This document shows, piece after piece, positions 35,716-46,100 of a stretch of 64,000 bases of DNA. This DNA is from Paracoccus sp. SMMA_5_TC. Lineage in GTDB: Bacteria > Pseudomonadota > Alphaproteobacteria > Rhodobacterales > Rhodobacteraceae. The position numbers were made by a program, and so were the translations under genes. Numbering within the stretch: the stretch's first letter is position 1; every line of letters begins with the position of its first letter. The DNA is taken from the NCBI RefSeq assembly GCF_009696685.2, contig NZ_CP102355.1, positions 1,269,001 to 1,333,000 of the forward strand, read 5' to 3'. Below the pieces are notes generated by a model, which was not told the DNA's origin, searched no databases, and saw only the letters and a list, made by a program, of their open reading frames with translations.

Positions 35716-36749
35716 GCTTTCTGATCCTTGACCACCTGCGCAAATCCTTTGGCGACACCCAGGTCGTGCATGATTTCGACCTGCATATCGCCAAGGGGGA
35801 GTTCGTATCGTTCCTGGGCCCCTCGGGCTGCGGCAAGACCACTGTGTTGCGCATGGTGGCGGGTTTTGAAACCCCCAGCGCCGGCCGCATCGTCATCGAC
35901 GGCCAGGACGTGACCGGGCTGCGTCCCAATCAGCGCCAGATCGGCATGGTGTTCCAGTCCTATGCCCTGTTTCCCAATCTGACCGTCGCCGACAACGTGG
36001 CCTTCGGGCTGAAGGTCGCCGGGGTGCCGCGCGCCCAGCGCGAGCCGCGCGTGGCCGAGATGCTGGCCCTGATCGGCCTGCCCGATCTGGGGCGGCGCTA
36101 TCCCTGGCAGCTGTCGGGCGGCCAGCAGCAGCGCGTGGCGCTGGCGCGGGCGCTGGCACCGCGGCCCAGGGTGCTGCTCTTGGACGAGCCGCTGTCGGCG
36201 CTGGACGCCAAGATCCGCGTCAGCCTGCGCAACCAGATCCGCGAGATCCAGCAGCAGCTGGGCATCACCACCATCTTCGTGACCCACGACCAGGAAGAAG
36301 CGTTGTCGATTTCGGACCGCATCGTGGTCATGCACAAGGGGATCGCCGATCAGACCGGCACCCCTGCCCAGATCTACAACCAGCCCGCGACCAGCTTCGT
36401 GGCCGGATTTGTCGGCACGCTGAACCGGTTCCAGGCCCAGGTGCTGGACCCGGCGCGCGGCCTGGTGCAGGTAGGGCCGCATCAGATCCTGCTGAACCGG
36501 CCGCTGCCGACGGGCGCCGTGACCCTGGCCGCGCGCCCCGAAGCATTGCGCGCCGAGGACAGCGACGGCATCCCGGCCGAGATCACCGGGGCCGAGTTCC
36601 TGGGATCGGTGCTGCGCCTGCGCGCCCGCGCCCTTGGGCAAGAGGTCGTGCTGGACCGCTTCAACGCCCCGGGTCTGGAGTTGCCGGCGCCGGGCACGGC
36701 GGTGCATCTGTCGGCGCGTCCCGAAAGCTGGATGGTGCTGCCGGCCTGA
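35712..36749 (+). CDS. ABC transporter ATP-binding protein (PotA-like)
   Basis: A 345-residue ATPase. Walker A GPSGCGKTT is at about 36-44, the [15 protein letters not shown] signature near 132 and LLLDEPLSALD as Walker B, with the switch histidine in FVTHDQEEAL. Residues about 260-345 form a TOBE-type C-terminal domain, typical of polyamine/iron/sugar importers and used for regulation. The start overlaps the permease stop by 4 bp. Last gene of the operon; two weak hairpins (36750-36766 and 36793-36810) follow without a T tract. Confidence 0.93.
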   Translation: MSFLILDHLRKSFGDTQVVHDFDLHIAKGEFVSFLGPSGCGKTTVLRMVAGFETPSAGRIVIDGQDVTGLRPNQRQIGMVFQSYALFPNLTVADNVAFGLKVAGVPRAQREPRVAEMLALIGLPDLGRRYPWQLSGGQQQRVALARALAPRPRVLLLDEPLSALDAKIRVSLRNQIREIQQQLGITTIFVTHDQEEALSISDRIVVMHKGIADQTGTPAQIYNQPATSFVAGFVGTLNRFQAQVLDPARGLVQVGPHQILLNRPLPTGAVTLAARPEALRAEDSDGIPAEITGAEFLGSVLRLRARALGQEVVLDRFNAPGLELPAPGTAVHLSARPESWMVLPA

Positions 36750-36820
36750 GCCGGCGTCCTGCCGGCCCGCATCCACCTGTCCAAAAGATCAACTGCCCTT
36801 TCGCGGGCAGATGCACTTAT

Positions 36821-36840
36821 ATCGGCGTATATTCGCCGAT
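36821..36840. promoter_or_regulatory. 20-bp palindromic operator candidate before the RTX/Hint gene
   Basis: ATCGGCG (36821-36827) and CGCCGAT (36834-36840) form a perfect 7-bp inverted repeat with a TATATT spacer, 57 bp upstream of the start codon. Size and symmetry suit a dimeric regulator such as a LuxR- or TetR-type protein, but the regulator cannot be identified. Confidence 0.5.
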
Positions 36841-36877
36841 CTGCGCAGGGATTTTGGTTAACTGCGCAAAGGTTAAC
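36841..36877. repeat. Interleaved direct repeats in the RTX/Hint gene leader
   Basis: CTGCGCA occurs at 36841-36847 and 36862-36868 (21-bp period), interleaved with GGTTAAC at 36856-36862 and 36871-36877 (15-bp period). They lie between the palindrome and the start codon and are likely protein-binding sites. Confidence 0.5.
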
Positions 36878-36897
36878 GATTTTTTGCAGGTAGCAAC

Positions 36898-38850
36898 ATG
36901 GCCACCATTCCCGGCACCGGCGGCAACGACACCCTTCTGGGCACTGCGGACGACGATCTGATCGAAGGGGGCGCCGGAAATGACCTTCTGAACGGCGGCG
37001 CAGGCAGCGATACGGTGGATGGCGGCACCGGCGCGGACATGCTGTTCTGGGACGAAAATCCCGATGGCAGCAGCGATCATGACATCTACCATGGCGGCAC
37101 CGGGGACGAAGGTTTCGATCCTTCGCCCTACACGCATCAGGGTGGCGATACGCTGAATCTGGGCCATGACGGCACCGGGCTTGGCGGGTTTCATGTGGTC
37201 TATACCACGGCCAGTTCCGGCACGGCTCAGGATGCCTATGGCAACAGCCTGAGCTTTGACGGGCTCGAGCGGACGTTTACGGGCGGCGGAAACGACTTTC
37301 TGGACGCCTCGGGGGCGGTGACGCAGGATGATGTCGGCATCCGCGTCTATACCGGCGGCGGCAATGACACCATCCTGGGCAGTTCCGCCACCGATTACAT
37401 CCGCGCTGGCGACGGCGACGACCTGATCCACGCGGGCGACGGCAATGATGTGGTCGAAGGCGGCGCCGGCGACGACACCATCTATGGCGAGGGCGGCAAT
37501 GACGGGCTGCGCTGGGGCGATGGCGGCTCGGACGCGGCGGTGGGCAATGATGTCTATTATGGCGGCACTGGCTATAACAGCCTGAACGCCTGGCAATACG
37601 ACAGCAGCGGGCACGGTGTGCAGATGATCCTGGACACGTCCAGCAGCGGCACGGTGACGGCCACGGGGGCCGCCACCGGGCATCTGGAGTTTCACGATTT
37701 CCAGAACCTGCTGACCGGCCACGGCAATGACACGGTGGACGGCTCGGCCGCGGGGGTGGACGGCTTCCGGGTCTATACCGCCTGGGGCGACGATTCGATC
37801 ATCGGCAGCGCCGGCGACGACACGATCGAGGGCGGCTATGGTGCCGACACCATCGACGCCGGCGCGGGGAACGATCTGATTTCCATGGTGGGCGACCTGT
37901 TCGCGGTCCACGCCTGGGACGACATTTCATCGGACCTGCTGGTGCTGCGCGACGGGTTCGGCCATGACACCGTGCGCGCCTTCACCATCGAGCCGGGCGT
38001 GGATCAATGGGGCAATGCCATCCCCGTCGATCGCCTGGATGTCAGCGGTCTGCACGATGCCGATGGCAATCCTGTCGATCTGAACGATGTGACGATCGGC
38101 AGCTTTACCGACCCTTACGGCAATATCCATGCGCAATTGCAGTTTCCCAATGGCGAGACCCTGGTGCTTTACGAGGTCGACCCGGCGGCACTGACCCGTG
38201 CCAAGCTGCACGAACTGGGCATTCCCTGCCTTTGCCGTGGCACGCTGATCGCCACCGATTGCGGCCCCATGCCGGTTGAACAACTTTCGGTTGGGTCTCT
38301 GGTCATGACCCGCGACCATGGATTGCAGCCGATTCGCTGGATCGGCTCACGGCGGCTGGATCAGATCGATCTGACCCTGGCTCCGCGTCTGCGCCCCATT
38401 CACATTCGCGCGGGGGCGCTGGGTGCGGGGCTGCCGGCTCGGGATCTGTGGGTGTCGCCACAGCATCGGATGCTGGTCAGTTCCGCCATTGCCCGCCGCA
38501 TGTTCGGGTGTTCCGAAGTGCTGGTTGCGGCCCGGCAATTGCTGGCGCTGGACGGGGTTGCGCAGGATGCGTGCCTGGCAGAGGTGGAATATTTCCACCT
38601 GCTGTTCGATGCCCATGAGATCATCCTGGCCAACGGCGCACCGACGGAATCGCTTTATCTGGGCGATCAGGCGATGCGGGCGCTGGGCCCCGAGGCACGG
38701 GCCGAGATCCTGACCCTTTTTCCTCAGCTGGAGCACGCCCCACCTGCCGCCGCCCGACCGCTGGTGACCGGGGCAAAGGCAAGACAGCTGGCCACCCGCC
38801 ATGCCCGCAACGGCAAGGCACTGAGCGGAGATCTTGCAACCCCAGAGTGA
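36898..38850 (+). CDS. RTX calcium-binding protein with C-terminal Hint domain
   Basis: A 650-residue acidic protein, probably secreted. Residues 5-50 and several later blocks hold GGxGxDxL nonapeptides (for example GGAGNDLLNGGAGSDTVDGG at 25-44), separated by longer aromatic segments. From about residue 444 the sequence is a Hint_2 domain, the fold of hedgehog/intein autoprocessing: it opens CLCRGTLIATDCG, followed by VGSLVMTRDHGLQPIRWIGSRR and a histidine-containing PQHRMLV. No N-terminal signal is visible, consistent with type I secretion, but no secretion genes are adjacent. It is the first of two tandem paralogues. Hint activity could cleave the protein at the RTX-Hint junction; this is inference. 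Confidence 0.85.
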   Translation: MATIPGTGGNDTLLGTADDDLIEGGAGNDLLNGGAGSDTVDGGTGADMLFWDENPDGSSDHDIYHGGTGDEGFDPSPYTHQGGDTLNLGHDGTGLGGFHVVYTTASSGTAQDAYGNSLSFDGLERTFTGGGNDFLDASGAVTQDDVGIRVYTGGGNDTILGSSATDYIRAGDGDDLIHAGDGNDVVEGGAGDDTIYGEGGNDGLRWGDGGSDAAVGNDVYYGGTGYNSLNAWQYDSSGHGVQMILDTSSSGTVTATGAATGHLEFHDFQNLLTGHGNDTVDGSAAGVDGFRVYTAWGDDSIIGSAGDDTIEGGYGADTIDAGAGNDLISMVGDLFAVHAWDDISSDLLVLRDGFGHDTVRAFTIEPGVDQWGNAIPVDRLDVSGLHDADGNPVDLNDVTIGSFTDPYGNIHAQLQFPNGETLVLYEVDPAALTRAKLHELGIPCLCRGTLIATDCGPMPVEQLSVGSLVMTRDHGLQPIRWIGSRRLDQIDLTLAPRLRPIHIRAGALGAGLPARDLWVSPQHRMLVSSAIARRMFGCSEVLVAARQLLALDGVAQDACLAEVEYFHLLFDAHEIILANGAPTESLYLGDQAMRALGPEARAEILTLFPQLEHAPPAAARPLVTGAKARQLATRHARNGKALSGDLATPE

Positions 38851-38922
38851 AAGTCGAACAGGAATCTGTCGATTTCTTGACCGAAAGGGCAGGTAACACA
38901 AAATCGTGGGTTTCGTCGATAA

Positions 38923-38975
38923 CCGCCGCGGACGGCATGTCGCGGCGGCCCTGTCGGGTTTTCTGCTTTTTCCGT
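38923..38975 (+). terminator. Hairpin with T-rich tail between the two RTX genes
   Basis: CCGCCGCG (38923-38930) pairs with CGCGGCGG (38941-38948), followed shortly by GGGTTTTCTGCTTTTT. It lies 73 bp after the RTX/Hint stop and 30 bp before the next start, so it may limit read-through into the second gene. Confidence 0.5.
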
Positions 38976-39004
38976 CCGCAATTCTGGCGACTTCGGAGAA
39001 AGCA

Positions 39005-40705
39005 ATGCCTGTCATCACTGGAACCGCAGGGAACGACCGACTTGTCGGCACGAGCGGGCAGGACACCCTGACCGGGCTTGCCGGCCGGGACACCATAGAT
39101 CCCGGCCATGGCAGCGACCGCGCGGACGGCGGCCACGGGGCCGATCTGCTTTTTTGGGATCAGAATCCCAATTCTACCGGGGTTATCGATACCTATATCG
39201 GCGGTGTCGGCGGCGAAGCCTATGATGCCAACCTTTACGGCGCCCTGTCCGGCGGGGACCGGCTGCATCTGGGCACCAGCGCCGGTTCGGGCGGCTTTCG
39301 TGTGACCTTCACCACCACCGAGGACGGTCATGCGCTTGACGCCTGGGGCAACCGGCTGAACTTTACCGGGTTCGAGCGGCTGCAGACCGGCGCCGGCGAT
39401 GACCGGATCGAGGCGCGCGGCGCCAGCATCCTGCCGGCCCGAGGCAGCGGCAGCGATCACGTGCCGGTTCATGGGCTGACCGTGAACAGCGGCGCCGGCA
39501 ACGACTATATCTCGGGCACGAATGCCGATGACGTGCTGTATGGCGGCACCGGCAACGATACGATCTATGGCAATGGCGGCACCGACCTGCTGATGTCCTC
39601 GGCCGGGGATGATTATGGCCATGCCGGGGACGGCGACGACAATGTGCGCTGGGGCAACAATGGCGGTCTGGATCCGATCACCAATATCGGTCGCGACACG
39701 CTGGTGGGCGGCAATGGCACCGATCTGCTCAATATCTGGGCCAAGGGTGACGGCGACAACAGCCCGGGTGCGCGGGTGGTGTTCACTACCGCCAGTTCTG
39801 GCACCGCCAGCTATCTCACCTATGGCACGCTGACCTTCAGCGAGTTCGAGCAATACTGGACGCACGAAGGCAAGGATACGGTCATCGCCTCGGGCGCGCG
39901 GATCGGCGTCAATGAACAGGGGATCTGGTTCAATACCCGCTGGGGCGATGATCGCATCACCGGCAGCAACGGCCGCGACTGGCTCGAGGGCGGGGACGGC
40001 GCCGATACCATCGATGGCGGCCGCGGCAATGACCTGATTTCGCTGTTCGAGGATATCTATATCGACGGTCTGGTAACACCCGACGCCTATCGCGATGTGC
40101 TGGTGGTGCGCGACGGCGCGGGCATCGACACCATTCGCGGGTTCCAGCTGGGCGACCTGCGCAACGCTGCAGGCGAGATCGTGCGCTATGGCGACCGGTT
40201 GAGCCTGGGCAACCTGCACGACGCCCAGGGCAACCGCGTGGATGTCAACGACGTGCGCGTCACCTCCAATCGCGACGGCCATGCGGTGCTGAGCTTTCCC
40301 AACGGCGAACAGCTGGTGCTGGAAGGGGTGAGTGCCGGTGCGTTGAACCGCACGATGCTGAACCGCATTGGCATCCCGAACCCTGTGGCCACCAACAGCA
40401 CCGCCACGCCCACCACGGCGGCGGCGCGCACGGCCGAGCCTGCGCCGACGGAGTCGGCGGTTTCGGGGGCCAATCTGGCACTGGACGCGCCGATGAGCGA
40501 AGGTCCGGGTGCCGAAACTGCCCCGTCGCTGGCCCGCGCGCCTGCGCTGTGGCAGCAGATTTCGGAGGCGGTCGAATCGGCCTTGCAGGATCATAGTCAC
40601 GGGCAGGCTTTGCCGGACCTGTATCTGCACCTTTCCCAGGCGCTGGAAAGGTCAGATTTCCACAGCGTGCTGACCGCTGACGGGTTTCAGTTCGACTGGA
40701 CCTGA
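39005..40705 (+). CDS. RTX calcium-binding repeat protein, paralogue of the preceding gene
   Basis: A 566-residue acidic protein that parallels the preceding RTX protein over most of its length. Both open with IxGTxGNDxLxGT, share the block DLLFWDQNPN near residue 40 and a GGF-type beta segment near 95, and have the RWGDDxIxGS block near 315. It lacks the Hint domain; its C-terminal 100 residues are Ala/Pro/Thr-rich, then an amphipathic end (PDLYLHLSQALERSDF) that may serve as a type I secretion signal. The ATG at 39005 has GGAGAAAG upstream; an earlier start (38906) would add a hydrophobic stretch but overlaps the hairpin. It is convergent with the WecG-type gene. Confidence 0.83.
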   Translation: MPVITGTAGNDRLVGTSGQDTLTGLAGRDTIDPGHGSDRADGGHGADLLFWDQNPNSTGVIDTYIGGVGGEAYDANLYGALSGGDRLHLGTSAGSGGFRVTFTTTEDGHALDAWGNRLNFTGFERLQTGAGDDRIEARGASILPARGSGSDHVPVHGLTVNSGAGNDYISGTNADDVLYGGTGNDTIYGNGGTDLLMSSAGDDYGHAGDGDDNVRWGNNGGLDPITNIGRDTLVGGNGTDLLNIWAKGDGDNSPGARVVFTTASSGTASYLTYGTLTFSEFEQYWTHEGKDTVIASGARIGVNEQGIWFNTRWGDDRITGSNGRDWLEGGDGADTIDGGRGNDLISLFEDIYIDGLVTPDAYRDVLVVRDGAGIDTIRGFQLGDLRNAAGEIVRYGDRLSLGNLHDAQGNRVDVNDVRVTSNRDGHAVLSFPNGEQLVLEGVSAGALNRTMLNRIGIPNPVATNSTATPTTAAARTAEPAPTESAVSGANLALDAPMSEGPGAETAPSLARAPALWQQISEAVESALQDHSHGQALPDLYLHLSQALERSDFHSVLTADGFQFDWT

Positions 40706-40730
40706 CGGCAAGGACCGGGGCGCAGGCCGA

Positions 40731-41501
40731 CTATTGCGGTTTGCGTCCCGCGAACCTCAGCGCCAGCGCCCGTCCCACATGGCCGGGCAGTATGGCGAAT
40801 CCCCGCATGTAGCGCCCGAAAAGCCGGCGCGGATTCGACAGCATGCGCCACAGCCACTCCATCTTCAGGCGCCGCACCGCTTGCGGTGCGCGCCGCTGAT
40901 GCCCTGACAGGAAATCGAGTCCCGCCCCGATCGAGGCGAAACCTGTCCGGCCCAGCGCATCGCGCGCCCGGATGGCCAGGATTTCCTGCCGCGGCGCCCC
41001 CAGGGCCAGAAAGCACAGCCGCGCCCCGGACCGGCGGATGGATTCGATCACGGCGTCGGCCTCTTCGCCCATGGGATCGAAGGGAAAGCCCGGCGCATGG
41101 GTCAGAACGATCCGCAGCCCCGGCACGGCCCTGGTCATGGCGGCGGCGGCGAGGTCCAGCGATTCCTGGCTGCCGCCGATCAGCGCCACCGGCAGGTCGG
41201 CCCGTGCCGCCTCGGTCGCCAGCGGCAGCACCAGATCCGATCCGGGTGCCAGCCTGACCGGCCGCCCGGCGATGCGCGACAGCCAGACGATGGGATTGCC
41301 GTCGGCGCAGACCAGGTCATGCGCGCCGTAGGCACGGCGAAAGGCTGCGTCCTCCGCCAGGCGTTGCAGGTGATCGACGTTCAGCGTGGCCAGCGCAAAG
41401 CCCTGGCCGGCCGCCAGACGCGCCCGAACCTGCGCCAGCAGATCGTCCGAATCCAGACAATTGATCCTGACGGCATTGCCGTCGGGAAAGGTGAAATGCA
41501 T
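40731..41501 (-). CDS. WecG/TagA/CpsF family glycosyltransferase
   Basis: A 256-residue GT26 enzyme that adds an N-acetyl-mannosamine-type sugar, or its uronate, to a lipid-linked acceptor in surface polysaccharide synthesis. The catalytic aspartate is D67 in LVCADGNPIVW; other hallmarks are NVDHLQRL, VALIGGS and LCFLALGAPRQEI. The C-terminal segment (RRAPQAVRRLKMEWLWRMLSNPRR) is the membrane-association appendage of the TagA family. It is divergent from the Wzy-like gene with 118 bp between, and opens the exopolysaccharide region. Confidence 0.9.
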   Translation of the reverse strand: MHFTFPDGNAVRINCLDSDDLLAQVRARLAAGQGFALATLNVDHLQRLAEDAAFRRAYGAHDLVCADGNPIVWLSRIAGRPVRLAPGSDLVLPLATEAARADLPVALIGGSQESLDLAAAAMTRAVPGLRIVLTHAPGFPFDPMGEEADAVIESIRRSGARLCFLALGAPRQEILAIRARDALGRTGFASIGAGLDFLSGHQRRAPQAVRRLKMEWLWRMLSNPRRLFGRYMRGFAILPGHVGRALALRFAGRKPQ

Positions 41502-41619
41502 GATGGCCTCGGCCCCGCGGGGAAACTTGCGGCAGGATGGTGGGACTGAACGTGGAATGCAACGCCCTTCCCGCGTGATGACAGGATGCGGCTGAGTCCG
41601 CGCGACAGGAGACAGGGCC

Positions 41620-43044
41620 GTGCCCGTTTTCGCCTTTCTGGTGCTGTTGTTCTATCCGCTGGTGGTGGCGGTGCTGTTTGCGCGACTGGATAGGGTCCGG
41701 GCGCTGATCTGGTCGATCCTTGCAGGCTATCTGTTGCTGCCGCAGCTGATCGAGATCGACCTGCCGGGATTTCCTGGCCTCAACAAGGCGGTCATTCCCG
41801 CGACCGCCGCCGCCATCGCGATCTATTTCGGATCAGACAGCCGGCCGCGCGATGCGCTGGGACCGCCGCCGATGGGGCCGTGGGTGGGATTCCTGCTGGC
41901 GATGCTGTTCACCTCGCCGTTCCTGACCGCCGTGACCAATCCCGATCCGTTGATCGACGGCATCAACTATCGCCCGGCCATGTCGCTGTCGCAGGGGGTG
42001 GGGCATCTGATCCTGCAGGTGATGCAGATCTTGCCCTTCCTTTTGGGTTACAAGCTGCTGTGGAACGTCCAGGGTGCGCGGCAATGGATGCGGGCACTGG
42101 TGCTCGGGGTGCTGTGCTATACCGTGCCGATGCTGATCGAGCTGCGGCTGAGCCCGCAGATCCATGTCTGGGTCTATGGCTATTTCCAGCACGATTTCAT
42201 CCAGACCATCCGCTATGGCGGCTATCGGCCGATCGTGTTTCTGGAACATCCGCTGTGGGTGGCGGTGATGACCATGACCGCCTTTCTGGCCGCCATTGCC
42301 TTTGCGCGCAACGATCCGACCCGGCGCAATGTGCTGATCGCGCTGTATCTGGGCTGCATCGTGGTGCTGTGCAAATCGGCAGGCGCGCTGATGCAGGCGA
42401 TGATGGCGGCGCCGCTGGTCGCCTTTGCCCGGCCGCGGGCGATGGTGCTGATGGCTGTGCTGGTGGCCAGCGTGGCCTTTGCCTATCCGACGCTGCGCAC
42501 CACCTCGTGGATGCCATTGCAGGGCATCGTCGATCTGGCGATGTCGATTTCGCCCGACCGCGGCCGCTCGCTCGAGTTCCGGCTGATGAACGAGGAGGCG
42601 CTGCTGGAACGCGCGATGGAGCGGCCTCTGTTCGGCTGGGGTAGCTGGGGCCGGTCGCTGTTCTATGATCCCTACAGCGGGCGGCTGGCATCGGTGCCCG
42701 ACGGGCAGTGGATCATCTGGGTGGGCGCACGCGGCATCTATGGCTATCTGGCGCATTTCCTGCTTTTGTTGACGCCGATCTACATGCTGTTCCGGGCGAT
42801 GCCGCGTGGCAGGGATCCGGCGCGCGAACCCGAACTGGTGCTGCTGGGTTGCCTGTCGCTGATGCTGGCGATGAACCTGCTCGATCTCATCCCCAATGCC
42901 ACGCTGACGCCGCTGACCTGGCTGACTGCCGGCACGCTTCTGGGCAATGCCCGGCGTCTGCACCAGGGCCTGCCGCAACATGAGGGGCTTGGCCAGGCCG
43001 TGGCCGTTCTGCCGAAAAAGGCAGGCATCCAGACGCTAATATAG
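41620..43044 (+). CDS. O-antigen ligase/Wzy-like polymerase membrane protein
   Basis: A 474-residue integral membrane protein with roughly 10-11 hydrophobic segments and a large periplasmic loop between about 310 and 385 (WMPLQGIVDLAMSISPDRGRS to LASVPDGQWIIW), the topology of the O-antigen ligase/polymerase superfamily. The start is a GTG at 41620 with an AGGAGACAGG ribosome site, giving VPVFAFLVLLF as the first helix. It would polymerise or transfer glycan repeats at the periplasmic face. The PKS gene follows 102 bp later on the same strand, after an A+T-rich gap. Confidence 0.83.
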   Translation: MPVFAFLVLLFYPLVVAVLFARLDRVRALIWSILAGYLLLPQLIEIDLPGFPGLNKAVIPATAAAIAIYFGSDSRPRDALGPPPMGPWVGFLLAMLFTSPFLTAVTNPDPLIDGINYRPAMSLSQGVGHLILQVMQILPFLLGYKLLWNVQGARQWMRALVLGVLCYTVPMLIELRLSPQIHVWVYGYFQHDFIQTIRYGGYRPIVFLEHPLWVAVMTMTAFLAAIAFARNDPTRRNVLIALYLGCIVVLCKSAGALMQAMMAAPLVAFARPRAMVLMAVLVASVAFAYPTLRTTSWMPLQGIVDLAMSISPDRGRSLEFRLMNEEALLERAMERPLFGWGSWGRSLFYDPYSGRLASVPDGQWIIWVGARGIYGYLAHFLLLLTPIYMLFRAMPRGRDPAREPELVLLGCLSLMLAMNLLDLIPNATLTPLTWLTAGTLLGNARRLHQGLPQHEGLGQAVAVLPKKAGIQTLI

Positions 43045-43146
43045 GTTGGTCACTGCAGCAGGATTCGATATGCCGAAACTGGCTGCCCATTATTAAGTTA
43101 TTAGTCCCTTTGTGGGAATTTATCACAGTTCAGACGAGGCACCGAT
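43045..43146 (+). promoter_or_regulatory. A+T-rich leader upstream of the PKS gene
   Basis: About 100 bp that are markedly A+T-richer than the flanking genes (for example TATTAAGTTATTAG near 43091) separate the Wzy-like gene from the PKS. This is the only plausible promoter zone for the PKS-GT2-NRPS-PPTase unit, although no clear -35/-10 pair is seen. The PKS ribosome site is GAGG at 43136-43139. Confidence 0.35.
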
Positions 43147-46100
43147 ATGGCCTTTGACCAGACCGTTGTTGAAGACAGTGACATTGCCATCATCGGCATG
43201 GCCGCGCAGCTGCCGGGGGCTGCGGGGGTCGCTGAATTCTGGTCGAACCTGTGCCGCGGCGTCGAATCGATTCAGCCGGTTTCTGCCGCCGAATTGCTGG
43301 CGCGTGGGGAATCGCGGTCGCGTCTGGCCGACCCGAATTACGTGCCCGCCGCCGCAGTGCTGGATCATTACGACGAATTCGATGCCGAATTCTTTGGCCT
43401 GTCGCCGAAAGAGGCGGCGATCATGGACCCCCAGCATCGCAAATTCCTGGAAACCTGCTGGCACGCGCTCGAGGATGCGGCGCATGTCCCGGAACGCTTC
43501 CGCGGCAATATCGGGGTCTGGGCCGGCTGCGGCATGGGCAGCTATTTCTACTGGAACGTCTGCTCGAACCGGGATCTGGTCGATGGCGTGGGTCATTTCC
43601 TGCTGCGCCACACCGGCAACGACAAGGATTTCTTGTCCACCCGCGTCAGCCATGTGTTCGACCTCAAGGGGCCGTCGGTCAATGTGCAGACCGCCTGTTC
43701 GACCTCGCTGGTGGCGATCCACATGGCCTGCCAGTCGCTGCAGTCGGGCGAATGCGACATGGCGCTGGCCGGCGGTGTTACCATCGAGATGCCGCATGGC
43801 CTGGGCTATCTTTACAAGGAAAACGAGATCCTGTCGCCCGACGGGCATTGCCATGCCTTTGACCATCGCGCGCAGGGCACGGTGTTCGGCAGCGGTGCGG
43901 CGGTGGTGGCGTTGCGCCGGGCGCGGGATGCGATTGCCGATGGCGACCACATCTGGGCGATCATCAAGGGCTCGGCCATCAACAACGACGGCGCCGCCAA
44001 GGCCGGCTATCTGGCCCCCAGCGTCGAGGGTCAGGCCCAGGCGGTGGCCGAGGCGCTGGCGATGTCGGGGCTCAGCTCCGACGACATCGGCTATGTGGAA
44101 TGTCACGGCACCGGCACGGCGCTGGGCGACCCGATCGAGGTCGCGGCGCTGAACCAGGCCTATGCGCGCATGTCTCGGGGCAGCCGCCAGGGGCCGTGCC
44201 ACATCGGCTCGGTCAAGACCAACATCGGCCATCTGGATACGGCCGCCGGCAGCGCCGGGCTGATCAAGTCGGCGCTGGCGGTGCATCATGGCCGCATCCC
44301 GCCCAGCCTGGGTTACGAAAAGCCCAATCCGGCGATCGATTTCGACGGCGGGCCGTTCCGGGTCAACGACCGCCTGAGCGACTGGCCGATGCCGGGGCCG
44401 CGCCGCGCCGGCGTCAATTCGCTGGGCGTCGGCGGCACCAATGCGCATGTGATCCTGCAAGAGCCGCCGCCCAGGCCGGCCTCGGCCGACAGCGACTGGC
44501 CGATGCACATCATTGCGGTGTCGGGGCGCAGCAAGGCGGCGCTGGATGCCAACAGCGCCGCGCTGGCCGCATGGCTGGCCGATCATCCCGACACCAATAT
44601 GGCCGACCTGTCCCATACGCTGATCCAGGGACGACGCCAGTTCGACCGCCGCCGGGTGCTGGTCGCCGAAAGCGCGGCTCAGGCGGCCGCGCTGCTGGCT
44701 GATCCGGACCCTCGGCTGGTATTTGACCACCAGTCGGTGGGGGATCCGGCGCAGGCGGTGTTCATGCTGCCCGGCGGCGGGGCGCAATATGCCGGCATGG
44801 CGCGCGGGCTTTACCAGACCGAGCCGGTATTCCGCGAATGGATGGATCGCGGCCTTGACCACATGGCGCGGGCGCATGGGGCCGATCTGCGCGCGCTGTG
44901 GCTGCCCGAACCCGGCGCCGAGGCCGAGGCGGATCGCCGGCTCTTGCAGCCCTCGTTGCAACTGCCGCTGCTGATGATTACCGAATATGCGCTGGCACAG
45001 CTGTGGATCAGCTGGGGCGTGCGGCCGGCGGCCCTGATCGGCCATTCGATGGGCGAAAACACCGCCGCCTGCATCGCCGGGGTGATGAGCTTTGAGGATT
45101 GCATCGGCCTGGTGCGCTTGCGCGGCCTGCTGATGGACCGTGTTCCTGCGGGCGGCATGCTGTCGGTGCCGCTGCAACCTGATGAATTCGCCGGCGAACT
45201 GGCCGATATGCAACTGGACCTGGCGGCGGTGAACGGGCCGTCGATGTCGGTGGTCTCGGGGCCTGATGCGGCACTGCGGGACTTTGCCGCCGCCATGGCC
45301 GCGCGCGACGTGGAATGCCAGCGCATTGCCATTTCCATCGCGGCACATTCGCGGCTGCTGGACGGGGTGCTGGACGAATTTCGCGCCTATCTGGCCTCGA
45401 TCCGGCTGATGCCACCGCAGGTGCCGATCATCTCGAACCGCAGCGGCCAGGTGCTGACCGATGCCGAGGCGACCAGCCCCGATTACTGGGTGGCGCATCT
45501 GCGCGGCACCGTGCGCTTTGCCGACGGCATCGCGCATCTTGCCCAGCAGCCGGGGCGGGTATTCATCGAGGTCGGGCCGGGCCGCGCCATGCAGGCCATG
45601 GCCAAGGCCAACCCGGCGGTGGCGGCGCATCAGGTCATCACCACCCTGCGCCATCGCGACCACGATACCGCCGATGACAGCTTTTTCATGGCGGCGCTGG
45701 CGCGGTTCTGGGCCTGCGGCGGCCAGATCGACTGGCAGCAGATCTGGGGCGATGCCCCGCGTCAGCGCCTGTCGCTGCCCGGCTATGTCTTTCAGCGCAA
45801 GCGCTATTTCATCGACCGCGCCGCGCCCGTGGCCAGCGAGGCCGCGCAGGAACTTGCCCGGATCGACGCGCCCGAGCAATGGGGCTGGCGGCCGGCCTGG
45901 CGCCTGGCCGCGCCTGCGGTCGAGATCGGGCGGCAGGGCCCCGTGGCGGGCGAAACTCAGACCTGGCTGGTCTTTGCCGATGATCTGGGTCTGGCCGAAC
46001 GCGTGATCGCGGGGCTGCGCGGTCTGGGGCAGCGCATGGCGGTGGTCGAGGTCGGCGACACTTTCGCCGACCGGGGCGAGGGGCGATTTGCCCTGCCGGT

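Noticed and set aside
36750..36810. Two small hairpins (GCCGGC and CTGCCC stems) as terminators of the PotA-like gene
   Set aside because: Stems of 6 bp without any T tract are too weak to call in DNA this rich in G+C.
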